Source of the DNA: Burkholderia sp. S171
GTDB taxonomy: Bacteria > Pseudomonadota > Gammaproteobacteria > Burkholderiales > Burkholderiaceae
NCBI RefSeq assembly: GCF_009766085.1
Contig: NZ_LMUF01000011.1
Coordinates: 83,319 to 147,318 of the forward strand
DNA length: 64,000 bases
Direction: 5' to 3'
The notes beneath the pieces are model-generated. The model had not been told where the DNA came from. It searched no databases and saw only the letters and a program-made list of their open reading frames with translations. Shown piece by piece: positions 56,262 to 64,000 of the stretch. Numbering within the stretch: position 1 is the first letter of the stretch; each line of letters begins with the position of its first letter. A program made the translations under genes and the position numbers.

Positions 56262-56648
56262 TCAAGCCGGACGGAGATCGTCGTCGGGAAGCCAGAAGAC
56301 AGCGCGGCCTTCGGGTGTGTCGCGCTCTTCCGCTGCCACCCGCCGCAAGCGCGCGCCGCGGCAAGGGCCGCCCACGCATTTCCCCGTGTCCGGCTCGTAA
56401 ATCGCGCCGTGAGTCGCGCACATCAAGTATAAGCCGGAGCTCTCGAAGAACTTGCCTTCGGACCAGTCCATCTCCATGGGCACGTGGGCGCAGCGGTTGA
56501 GGTAGCCAAAGGGTTTGCCGTCGTATCGGACGAAAAACACGGTGGCTTCGCCGCCTTTGTCGACGGCTTTGTGACGAACGCCGTCGCCGCCATCGACCAG
56601 TTCCTCCGACGCGCAGATTCGGACCGGTTCAAGCGGCGTTCCTGTCAT
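56262..56648 (-). CDS. Rieske 2Fe-2S domain protein
   Basis: The 128-residue protein is a single Rieske domain with the two ligand motifs CAHVP and CATHGA, matching CxH and CxxH. It lacks the membrane anchor and the disulfide Cys of bc1 Rieske proteins, so it is a soluble ferredoxin-like electron carrier. Its partner is unknown. The start codon overlaps the stop of the gph-like gene by 4 bp (ATGA), and sppA follows 72 bp later. A conserved place next to rluC and sppA is known in betaproteobacteria. Confidence 0.9.
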   Translation of the reverse strand: MTGTPLEPVRICASEELVDGGDGVRHKAVDKGGEATVFFVRYDGKPFGYLNRCAHVPMEMDWSEGKFFESSGLYLMCATHGAIYEPDTGKCVGGPCRGARLRRVAAEERDTPEGRAVFWLPDDDLRPA

Positions 56649-57304
56649 GCATTCTCCCGCAGCCAGTCCCCCAGCGAGGTCACGTTGTCGGCCACGAACA
56701 ACGGCTCCAGCGCATGCAGCGACTTCGCCGGATGTGCGCCGTACGTCACGCCGACCGCCGCCGCACCGGCATTTTTCGCCATTTGCAGGTCGTGCGTGGT
56801 GTCGCCGATCATTACCGTGCGGCCCACATCCTGCCCGAGTTCGCGCACGAGTTCGTGCAGCATGGCCGGATGCGGTTTGGAGAAGGTTTCGTCGGCGCAG
56901 CGCGTGCCGTCGAAGAGGCTTGTCAGGCGCGACTGGTCCAGCGCGCGATTCAGGCCCACGCGGCTTTTGCCCGTTGCGACCGCGAGCAAGTAGCCCTCGT
57001 CACGCAGACTCTGCAACATGCCGCGTACGCCATCGAAGAGCTCGGTTTGCTCGCCCTTGATCAAATAATGAAACCGATACCGCTCGGCAAGCTTCGGGTA
57101 ATCGACGGGATCGAGCGTGGGCGCGGCGATCTGCAACGCATCACGCAGCCCCAGGCCGATCACATAACTTGCTGCTTCATCGGCGGGAACAGGCAGGCTC
57201 AGGTCGCGGCACGCCGCCTGAATGCTGCGCGTAATGTGCGCCGTGGAATCCATCAAGGTGCCGTCCCAGTCGAAGACAATGAGATCGAATTGCTGACGGG
57301 CCAT
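56645..57304 (-). CDS. HAD-superfamily hydrolase, Gph/PGP-like
   Basis: The 219-residue HAD hydrolase has motif I FDWDGTLMDST, motif II in AVATGKSR, motif III Lys in FSKPHPAML, and motif IV MIGDTTHDLQMAKNAG. This is the phosphoglycolate phosphatase-like group; the actual phosphate substrate is uncertain. Its start directly abuts the rluC stop and its stop overlaps the Rieske start by 4 bp. Confidence 0.88.
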   Translation of the reverse strand: MARQQFDLIVFDWDGTLMDSTAHITRSIQAACRDLSLPVPADEAASYVIGLGLRDALQIAAPTLDPVDYPKLAERYRFHYLIKGEQTELFDGVRGMLQSLRDEGYLLAVATGKSRVGLNRALDQSRLTSLFDGTRCADETFSKPHPAMLHELVRELGQDVGRTVMIGDTTHDLQMAKNAGAAAVGVTYGAHPAKSLHALEPLFVADNVTSLGDWLRENA

Positions 57305-58309
57305 TTATTGGGTCTCTCTAGAATTTTGTTTGAGTTGTTCGATAAAGCGTCGGCATTCGGCCGGCAGCGGCGCTTCGACCTGAAGCGTCTCGCCGGTGGC
57401 CGGATGCACGAGTTTCAGCCGGAAAGCGTGCAAAAACATGCGTTTGAGCGACGGATCGGCGTTGGGGCGGACCAGATTCTTGTTCAGCGCAAAGTCGCCG
57501 TATTTGGTGTCGCCGGCGATCGGCAGGCCGATATGCGACATATGCACGCGAATTTGATGCGTACGACCGGTCTTCAACTCCGCCTCGACCCAGGCGTACT
57601 CGCTGAATCGCTCGATCAGGTTGAAGACCGTATGCGACGCGAGGCCGTCGTCCTGAACCCGCACGCGCCGCTCGCCTTCGGGCGTCAGATATTTGTGGAG
57701 CGGTTCCTTCACGATCCGCCGACGCCCCCAACCCGCGAGCCAGTCGCCGTGACCGACGGCCTGGTAGCGTTTATCGATACGGTTCTCGCGCATTTGCTCG
57801 TGCACATTGATCAGCGCCGAGCGTTTTTTCGCGAGCATCAGCACGCCGGACGTCTCGCGATCTAGCCGATGCACCAATTCGAGGAACTTCGCCTGCGGGC
57901 GCGCATTGCGCAATTGTTCGATCACGCCGAACGCTACGCCGCTGCCGCCATGAACGGCGACGCCGGCGGGTTTATCGATCACGATCAGATGATCGTCTTC
58001 AAATAGTATGGGGAATTCGGCGGCGGGCGCATTCGATGAAACCGGCGTTTCGTCCAGTTGCGCGGTGCGAATAGGCGGAACGCGGACGAGATCGCCCATT
58101 TCCAGCCGATAAGCGGCGTCAATGCGTCCCTTATTTACGCGCACTTCCCCGCTGCGCAAAATCCGGTAAATGTGACTTTTCGGCACGCCTTTACAGACGC
58201 GAAGTAAAAAATTGTCGATGCGCTGACCCGCCGCATTTTCGTCGATCTCGATCATTGAGACCTGTTCGCTTGCGACCTTTTTATGGGATGTTTTGCCTAA
58301 CTCATTCAT
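57305..58309 (-). CDS. rluC: Ribosomal large subunit pseudouridine synthase C
   Basis: RluC makes pseudouridines at 955, 2504 and 2580 of 23S rRNA in E. coli. The 334-residue protein has an N-terminal S4 RNA-binding domain (about 30-90, RIDNFLLRVCKGVPKSHIYRI) and a catalytic domain with the active-site Asp in VHRLDRETSGVLML and RTHQIRVHMSHIGLPIAGD. It diverges from rne with a 922-bp gap, the same pairing as in E. coli. No Shine-Dalgarno site is evident before its ATG. Confidence 0.94.
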   Translation of the reverse strand: MNELGKTSHKKVASEQVSMIEIDENAAGQRIDNFLLRVCKGVPKSHIYRILRSGEVRVNKGRIDAAYRLEMGDLVRVPPIRTAQLDETPVSSNAPAAEFPILFEDDHLIVIDKPAGVAVHGGSGVAFGVIEQLRNARPQAKFLELVHRLDRETSGVLMLAKKRSALINVHEQMRENRIDKRYQAVGHGDWLAGWGRRRIVKEPLHKYLTPEGERRVRVQDDGLASHTVFNLIERFSEYAWVEAELKTGRTHQIRVHMSHIGLPIAGDTKYGDFALNKNLVRPNADPSLKRMFLHAFRLKLVHPATGETLQVEAPLPAECRRFIEQLKQNSRETQ

Positions 58310-59231
58310 TCTGAATATAATTTGCGGACAGTCTGGAAAAAGCCACTAAGCTGGCCGGATGTTGTCAGACTGTACAGGTGCAAGCGTTAAACCGTTATTT
58401 TACTTGCGCCCAGGGCCAGTTGCTCACCCGGAAAACGGAGTAACAAGTTGCACGCACGACGATATCGCACGGCAGGGACGGTGCCCACAGGCGCGTTCGG
58501 TCGAGTCGATCGTCGACACGGTAACGGATTTTTGGCGAACAAGAATTTTATCGGCGAGAGGCAGTGAGGTCCGGACTTTTATCCGGCTTCTTCCGGATGT
58601 GACCCGGGTATCAGGCAGGTATCGAGAAGATATCGGGCGGGTATCAGGTTAGGGTGAACGGAACATTGTCGCTTGGCCGTTGCGAAGAAAACGGCTTCTG
58701 CTGCAAGCTGCGCTGAAACGGGCGAAGCGTGGCGGAAGACGCAACAAGACGAGACACCCAACGCGGTTATCGGGCGCTTTGAGCACCCGGCTAGCCGCAA
58801 CGGCAACCTGCTGCAGGTTCGAAAAACGTCGGTCGGTTTGCTTGGTCGCACTGGTTTGCGCGACAACCTTCCGCCCGTTTGACCCTGCAGTGGGCCGCAA
58901 CCGGCTGCTGCTGGCTGCGCTGCCGGCTCTTCGAGTCGTAGAAGGACGTCGAGCCGAAAGCGCTGTGCCGCTTAAGCCGCGCCGTTGCCTCACGGCGTGT
59001 TGAAGTCTTTTCGCATGTGCCCCAGGGCTTGCCGCCCGCCTCGACGCGTTTCGTCGCTGGCCGGTGGTCGGGTCCGACTCAGGCAATTCTCCCCGCCAGA
59101 ACTCCCGCTCCAGCGTGCTTTGTGACAACACACACAAAAAAGCGCGGCGCGCCCGCCCTCCTGCTTCACGCGACTGACAACCGCGCGAATTCGCTCGATG
59201 GGGGCCGGTAGAGCCGCTCTGGAGCCGTCCA
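58310..59231. other. Divergent rluC/rne region with long rne leader
   Basis: About 920 bp without a supported gene. It must hold the rluC and rne promoters and an extended 5' leader of rne. The right half (58650-59231) is GC-rich with many short complementary segments, as expected for a structured leader; enterobacterial RNase E autoregulates through its own structured leader. Short open frames here have no ribosome sites. The four 11-bp repeats are described separately. Confidence 0.6.
58607..58650. repeat. Four 11-bp-phased GGTATC repeats upstream of rne
   Basis: Units begin at 58607, 58618, 58629 and 58640 (GGTATCAGGCA, GGTATCGAGAA, GATATCGGGCG, GGTATCAGGTT). The core G(G/A)TATC repeats with an exact period of 11 bp. 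They lie about 580 bp upstream of the rne start and 300 bp upstream of rluC. Confidence 0.75.
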
Positions 59232-62200
59232 ATGAAACGCATGCTGTTTAACGCGACGCAGCAAGAAGAATTGCGCGTCGCCATCGTCGATGGGCAAAAA
59301 CTCATCGACATCGACATCGAAACCGCCGGGCGCGAACAGCGCAAAGGCAATATCTACAAGGGAGTGATCACCCGTATCGAGCCCTCGCTCGAAGCCTGCT
59401 TCGTGAACTATGGCGAAGACCGCCACGGTTTTCTTCCGTTCAAGGAAGTCGCCCGCCAGTACTTCAAGGAAGGCGTCGACATGCGCTCTGCGCGCATCCA
59501 GGACGCGCTGCGCGAAGGCCAGGAACTGATCATTCAGGTCGAAAAGGAAGAGCGCGGCAACAAGGGCGCTGCCCTGACCACGTTTATCTCGCTCGCCGGA
59601 CGCTACCTCGTCCTGATGCCGAACAACCCGCGTGGCGGGGGTGTTTCGCGCCGGATTGAAGGCGAAGAGCGCCAGGAATTGCGCGACACGATGGCCCAGC
59701 TCGATTTGCCGGAAGGCATGAGCATCATCGCGCGAACAGCAGGGATTGGCCGTTCGGCCGAAGAACTGCAGTGGGACCTGAACTACCTGATGCAGTTGTG
59801 GCGCGCGGTGGAAGCGGCGTCGCAAAGCGGTGTGGCCGGCAAGCCGATGCTGATTTATCTCGAATCCAGCCTCGTGATCCGCGCAATCCGTGATTACTTC
59901 CAGCCGGATATCGGCGAAATTCTCATCGATACCACCGAGATCCATGACCAGGCCAGCGCCTTCATGGACATCGTGATGCCGGATAACCTGAGCAAGGTTA
60001 AGCGTTATCACGACGACGTTCCCCTCTTCTCCCGTTTCCAGATCGAACACCAGATTGAAACCGCGTATTCGCGCACGGTGCCGTTGCCTTCGGGCGGCGC
60101 GATCGTGATCGACCACACGGAAGCATTGGTGGCTATCGACGTGAACTCGGCGCGTTCGACCAAGGGCGCGGACATCGAGGAAACGGCGACCCGCACGAAC
60201 CTCGAAGCCGCCGATGAAGTCGCACGCCAATTGCGTTTGCGCGATCTGGGCGGCTTGATCGTGATCGACTTTATCGACATGGAGTCGGCCAAGAGCCAGC
60301 GCGAAGTTGAGCAGCGTCTCAAAGACGCGCTCAAGCACGATCGTGCGCGCGTACAAATGGGCAAGATTTCGCGCTTCGGTTTGATGGAGCTGTCGCGTCA
60401 GCGTCTGCGTCCGGCACTGTCCGAAGGCAGCCACGTGACGTGCCCGCGTTGTAACGGCACGGGCCACATTCGCGATACCGAATCGTCCGCGCTGCAAGTC
60501 CTGCGGATCATTCAGGAAGAAGCGATGAAGGAAAACACCGCGGCGATCCATTGCCAGGTGCCGGTGGAAGTCACCGCCTTCCTGCTGAACGAAAAGCGTT
60601 CGGAAATCAACAAGATCGAGTCTCGCTTCAAGGTCAACGTCGTGTTGATCCCGAACAAGCATCTCGAAACGCCGCATTACAAGCTGGAACGCCTGCGTCA
60701 CGACGATACCCGTCTCGACGAACCGCGCGCCTCCTGGAAGATGGCCGAAGAAGCGGCGCACGAACTGGAATCCGAAACGGGTTACAGCAAGCGCACCGAA
60801 GAAATCAAGCCGAAGCAGGAAGCGATGGTCAAGGGCATTACGCCGGCATCGCCTGCGCCTAGCGCACCGGTGAAGGTCGTTGCGGCTCCAGTCGCGGCGG
60901 CTCCGGTAGTGGCTGCGTCGACAGGCGGGTTTATCGGCTGGCTGAAGAACCTGTTTGGCGTCCAGCCCGAAGTTAAACCAGCTCCCGCGCCGGTCGCAGC
61001 GCCCGCACCGGCACGTCCGGCGCGTGGCGAACGGCCAGAGCGGTCGGGCCAGGGTGGGGACCGGAACCGTAATCGTCGTGGGGGTGCTGCGTCGCGTGAT
61101 AGCGCTGCTGCCACTACGGGCGCTACACCAAGCGCGCCGGGCACGGCGGGTGGTCGTCAAAACCCGCGCCGCGAGGAACGGGAACCGAAGGAAACGCGTG
61201 AACCGCGCGAAGCTCGCGAGCCGCGTGAACCGCGTGGTGGACGTGAAGGCCGCGAGCCGCGTGAAGCACGTGAAGGCGCACGTGAAGGACGTGAACCGCG
61301 TGAAGTGCGCGAGCCTCGGGAGCCGCGCGAACCGCGTGAGAACCGTGGTGAACGTGCACCGGAAAGTGCTGAAGCCGCCGATCGCGGTCAACGCCGTGAA
61401 CGGGGCGAACGTCCGGAACGGGGCGAACGCCGCAAGCCACAGCCGGAAGCCGCCGTCGAAGCATTGACGCAAGGCGAAACGGTCGTGTCGGAGTTGACGG
61501 ACAACACGCTGGCGGGCCAGGAATCGCAGCAAAACGGCAACGCTGACGCATTGCAGGCCGATCAGGCCAGCGCAGCGCGTGAAGGCGAAGAGCGCCGTCG
61601 CCGCCGCCGGGGTCGTCGTGGTGGACGCCGTGATCGTGAAGAAGATGGCGTGACGGCTAATCAGGCCGGTGACGCTGCTGAAAACGAAAGCAACGCTGAC
61701 AGCGAACGGGCTCAAGCCGGTGTGTTCGACACGGATTCGTCGAATGAAGCCGATGACAGCCGCGATTTCGCACCCGTTGTGGCTAAACCCGTTGAGACGG
61801 CGCCGGCTGTGCAGGCACCCGTTGAAGCACCCGCACATGCAGTCACGGTCGAGCCGGTTTCGGCCGCCGCGATCAGCGTGACGGAATTGCCGGAGCCGGT
61901 TCGTGTCACGCACGTTACGCCGGTTGAAGCAGTGCCCGTGGAAGCAAAGCGCGCCGAAGCTGAAGGTTTCGTCGTGTCGCATGGCGCGCAGGAAGTGCAT
62001 GCCGCACAGGAAGCCAGCGCAACGGTTGCCGAAGCGCCCGCGACGGACATCTTCGAAAAGCCTGCGTCACCACGGCCGATCGAAAATCCGTTCGGACCGA
62101 CGCCGAAGGTAGCGGAAGAAAAGGTCGAAAGTCCTTTCGCCGATACCCCGAAGGCAGCGGAACCGGCGCCCGTCATTGCTCACGCTGTGCCGGAAGCTCA

Positions 62201-62624
62201 AGTCGCTGAACCGGTGGAAACGGCGCCTGTTTCGGCGTCATCGGCGTTGGCATCTGAGACGGTTGCACCGGTCGCATCGCCCGCGCCAGTTGTGGCAGAG
62301 GTGCCTGCGTCGGTCGAATCGGAGCCGGTCAAGGCGTTTGAAGCGGTGGAAACTGTGGCTCCCGCAGCGCCGGCTCCCATAGAAGCCGCCCCGGTTGCTT
62401 CAGTTGCTCCGGCCGCACATGTCGCCCTGAAAGAAGAGGCGCTCAAGCCGATGCTGGATACGGCGGGCCTCGTCTGGGTGAACACCGACGCCGACAAGCT
62501 CCGCGTAGCCCGCGAAGCCGCAGCCCAGGCGGAAGCGCCGAAGCGGATCGCGCGCGAACGCAAGCGCCTGCCCCCGCTGGACGCCGCGCCGATGCAGCAA
62601 GTGGAAACGGGTAAAGACGCTTAA
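59232..62624 (+). CDS. rne: Ribonuclease E
   Basis: RNase E is the core endonuclease of mRNA decay and rRNA processing and the scaffold of the degradosome. The 1130-residue protein has the S1 domain (about 35-120), DNase I-like catalytic region with Asp303 (AIDVNSAR) and Asp346 (VIDFID), and the Zn-link CPRC at 404-407, the same numbering as E. coli. The C-terminal half is disordered: an amphipathic segment ([10 protein letters not shown] at about 560-570), an Arg/Glu/Pro-rich repeat block (about 650-705), a poly-Arg block ([15 protein letters not shown]) and a long Ala/Pro/Val/Glu-rich tail. Residue numbers match the E. coli catalytic half. Confidence 0.98.
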   Translation: MKRMLFNATQQEELRVAIVDGQKLIDIDIETAGREQRKGNIYKGVITRIEPSLEACFVNYGEDRHGFLPFKEVARQYFKEGVDMRSARIQDALREGQELIIQVEKEERGNKGAALTTFISLAGRYLVLMPNNPRGGGVSRRIEGEERQELRDTMAQLDLPEGMSIIARTAGIGRSAEELQWDLNYLMQLWRAVEAASQSGVAGKPMLIYLESSLVIRAIRDYFQPDIGEILIDTTEIHDQASAFMDIVMPDNLSKVKRYHDDVPLFSRFQIEHQIETAYSRTVPLPSGGAIVIDHTEALVAIDVNSARSTKGADIEETATRTNLEAADEVARQLRLRDLGGLIVIDFIDMESAKSQREVEQRLKDALKHDRARVQMGKISRFGLMELSRQRLRPALSEGSHVTCPRCNGTGHIRDTESSALQVLRIIQEEAMKENTAAIHCQVPVEVTAFLLNEKRSEINKIESRFKVNVVLIPNKHLETPHYKLERLRHDDTRLDEPRASWKMAEEAAHELESETGYSKRTEEIKPKQEAMVKGITPASPAPSAPVKVVAAPVAAAPVVAASTGGFIGWLKNLFGVQPEVKPAPAPVAAPAPARPARGERPERSGQGGDRNRNRRGGAASRDSAAATTGATPSAPGTAGGRQNPRREEREPKETREPREAREPREPRGGREGREPREAREGAREGREPREVREPREPREPRENRGERAPESAEAADRGQRRERGERPERGERRKPQPEAAVEALTQGETVVSELTDNTLAGQESQQNGNADALQADQASAAREGEERRRRRRGRRGGRRDREEDGVTANQAGDAAENESNADSERAQAGVFDTDSSNEADDSRDFAPVVAKPVETAPAVQAPVEAPAHAVTVEPVSAAAISVTELPEPVRVTHVTPVEAVPVEAKRAEAEGFVVSHGAQEVHAAQEASATVAEAPATDIFEKPASPRPIENPFGPTPKVAEEKVESPFADTPKAAEPAPVIAHAVPEAQVAEPVETAPVSASSALASETVAPVASPAPVVAEVPASVESEPVKAFEAVETVAPAAPAPIEAAPVASVAPAAHVALKEEALKPMLDTAGLVWVNTDADKLRVAREAAAQAEAPKRIARERKRLPPLDAAPMQQVETGKDA

Positions 62625-62644
62625 TATCCGCGTCTGACGTTTCG

Positions 62645-62683
62645 AAAAGCGCCACATGACTTCGGTCGGTGGCGCTTTTTTTA
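62645..62683 (+). terminator. Rho-independent terminator of rne
   Basis: Stem AAAAGCGCCAC/GTGGCGCTTTT with a 13-nt loop and a T run (TTTTTTT). It lies 20 bp after the rne stop. Confidence 0.95.
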
Positions 62684-62812
62684 TTGGACGGGGGACAAAT
62701 GCCCCTGAAAAGGCGACGGCGGACCGCCTTCGGACCGCCCTTCCGCTAAAATGAATTATTCGAAGGTCAAAGTGGCCCGCTCCGCCGCCGCTGCACGAGA
62801 AATAAAACGATC

Positions 62813-63922
62813 ATGTCCCGACGCATCATTCCTGTCACCGATGTCAGCGCGATCCCGGATTTTTCCGGTATCGCAGCGACGCCACGCGGGCTGCTCACCG
62901 ACCGGTTGTCGCGTGAGTTGCGCGACCTGCGCATATCGGTGACTGATCGTTGCAATTTTCGTTGCGTTTACTGCATGCCGCGCGAAGTTTTCGATAAAAA
63001 CCACGCATTTCTGCCGCATAGCGCCCTGCTGTCGTTTGAGGAAATCGAGCGGTTGGCAAGGTTGTTCGTCGCGCACGGCGTGGAAAAAATTCGGCTGACC
63101 GGCGGCGAACCGCTGCTGCGCAAGAACATCGAGTTCCTGATCGAACGCCTGGCGCTGCTGCGCACGCCGGAAGGCCGTCCCCTCGATATCACGCTCACCA
63201 CCAACGGGTCGATCCTCGCCCGCAAGGCGCGCTCGCTGAAAGACGCGGGGTTGTCGCGAGTAACGGTGAGCCTGGACGCGCTCGACGATGCGTTGTTTCG
63301 CCGCATGAACGACGCCGATTTCGCGGTCGCCGACGTGCTCGAAGGCATCGAGGCCGCGCACGCCGTCGGCCTGGCGCCGCTGAAGGTCAACATGGTGGTC
63401 AAGCGCGGCACGAACGACGCGGAAATCGTGCCGATGGCGCGTCATTTCAAAGGCAGCGGGACGGTGCTGCGCTTTATCGAATATATGGATGTGGGCGCGT
63501 CGAACGGCTGGAACATGAGCGAAGTGTTGCCGTCGGCGGACGTGGTCGCGCGCATTGCCGAGCATTTCCCGCTGCGCCCGCTCGAAGCCCACAACGACGC
63601 CGAGACCGCCCAACGCTGGGGTTACCAGGACGGCGGCGGTGAGATCGGTGTCATTTCGAGCGTGACGCGGGCTTTCTGCAGTTCCTGCACGCGCGCGCGT
63701 CTCTCTACCGAAGGCAAGCTGTACTTGTGCCTGTTCGCCACGTCCGGCCACGACTTGCGCGCACTGATTCGCAGCGGCGCGAGCGACGCTACGGTCGCGA
63801 CAGCCATCGCCAGGATCTGGGAAGCGCGCACCGACCGCTATTCGGAACTGCGCGGCAGCAGTGCGTTGCCCGCTGCCGACCCGGATGCGCCGCGCGTCGA
63901 AATGTCTTATATCGGCGGCTGA
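62813..63922 (+). CDS. moaA: GTP 3',8-cyclase (molybdenum cofactor biosynthesis protein A)
   Basis: MoaA is a radical-SAM enzyme that, with MoaC, turns GTP into cyclic pyranopterin monophosphate. The 369-residue protein has the N-terminal cluster motif [12 protein letters not shown], the GTP/SAM region [11 protein letters not shown], and the C-terminal cluster [18 protein letters not shown] with the three Cys; it ends in the functional Gly-Gly (SYIGG). The ATG at 62813 is chosen. A TAAAAT box stands about 60 bp upstream. It is followed by the start of mobA one base later. Confidence 0.97.
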   Translation: MSRRIIPVTDVSAIPDFSGIAATPRGLLTDRLSRELRDLRISVTDRCNFRCVYCMPREVFDKNHAFLPHSALLSFEEIERLARLFVAHGVEKIRLTGGEPLLRKNIEFLIERLALLRTPEGRPLDITLTTNGSILARKARSLKDAGLSRVTVSLDALDDALFRRMNDADFAVADVLEGIEAAHAVGLAPLKVNMVVKRGTNDAEIVPMARHFKGSGTVLRFIEYMDVGASNGWNMSEVLPSADVVARIAEHFPLRPLEAHNDAETAQRWGYQDGGGEIGVISSVTRAFCSSCTRARLSTEGKLYLCLFATSGHDLRALIRSGASDATVATAIARIWEARTDRYSELRGSSALPAADPDAPRVEMSYIGG

Positions 63923-63923
63923 C

Positions 63924-64000
63924 ATGACCGATGTCGACGTAACCCGCCCGAGCGGCAGTCCTGTGCACAAGGGCGACATCACCGGCGTGGTGCTGGCGGG
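63924..64000 (+). CDS. mobA: Molybdenum cofactor guanylyltransferase, N-terminal fragment at window edge
   Basis: Only the first 25 codons are in the window. They end in the Rossmann-type GVVLAG, the start of the LAGG nucleotide-binding loop of MobA, which adds GMP to molybdopterin. Position one base after moaA supports the call. The rest of the gene lies beyond the window, so the assignment is partial. Confidence 0.7.
   Translation, partial: MTDVDVTRPSGSPVHKGDITGVVLA

Noticed and set aside
59166..62000. A 944-codon open frame on the minus strand
   Set aside because: It is the antisense shadow of rne; the plus-strand protein has all RNase E motifs and the antisense product is Arg/Phe/Thr-rich with no family match.
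1..64000. CRISPR arrays, transposases, insertion sequences and rRNA genes
   Set aside because: I saw no regularly spaced 20-40 bp repeats, no transposase-like protein, and no rRNA sequence.

Overview
The window is a high-GC chromosomal segment from a betaproteobacterium. Gene order and protein features place it in the Burkholderiaceae, most likely Paraburkholderia, Caballeronia or Burkholderia. The evidence is an EarP/EF-P pair with Arg32, an RNase III with a long low-complexity tail, a rpoE-mucA-mucB-mucD cluster joined to lepA-lepB-rnc-era-recO-pdxJ-acpS-nagZ, and an rne gene followed by moaA-mobA. The assignment rests on protein recognition only; no search was run.

Layout. Positions 1-6.1 kb: an MFS transporter, mltD, and the conserved gloB / methyltransferase-rnhA-dnaQ block. 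6.2-7.2 kb: tRNA-Val(CAC) followed by a small ParD-ParE-like toxin-antitoxin islet. 7.3-15.5 kb: pepE, an unknown membrane protein, a family-4 glycosyltransferase, a fused ABC exporter and otsB-otsA (trehalose synthesis). 15.8-17.9 kb: sco1 and ctaG (copper delivery to cytochrome oxidase) and an ElaA-type acetyltransferase. 18.3-20.6 kb: a two-gene, visibly AT-richer surface-glycan island (a GT42/DUF115-like protein and a GT-B glycosyltransferase). 20.7-24.6 kb: a divergent GntR-regulated cassette whose two enzymes fit trans-3-hydroxy-L-proline breakdown to L-proline. 24.7-28.2 kb: the conserved uvrC-pgsA-tRNA-Gly-tRNA-Gly-tRNA-Cys unit. 28.4-32.7 kb: earP-efp, a BON lipoprotein and an enhancer-binding-protein homologue with degenerate ATPase motifs.

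From 53.3 kb down to 32.8 kb about 20 genes run almost without break on the minus strand: yceD-rpmF-plsX-fabH-fabD-fabG-acpP-fabF (fatty-acid and phospholipid initiation), a YgfX-like protein, the envelope stress module rpoE-mucA-mucB-mucD, then a glutaredoxin-like protein, lepA, lepB, rnc, era, recO, pdxJ, acpS and nagZ. Several intergenic hairpins inside this run look like attenuators or processing sites. From 53.8 kb to the end: a YceF-type Maf protein with an RsmI paralogue, then rluC-gph-Rieske-sppA on the minus strand divergent from rne, and finally moaA and the first codons of mobA.

Most of the window is conserved housekeeping sequence. I did not find a clearly new multi-gene defence or metabolic system. 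The best leads are the GT42-like two-gene island with an upstream GTAAC direct-repeat box, the degenerate NtrC-type regulator (GAFAGA and Asp-Gln Walker B), the Cys/Thr active site and twin operators of the hydroxyproline cassette, a perfect 14-bp hairpin upstream of rnc, and four 11-bp-phased repeats far upstream of rne.
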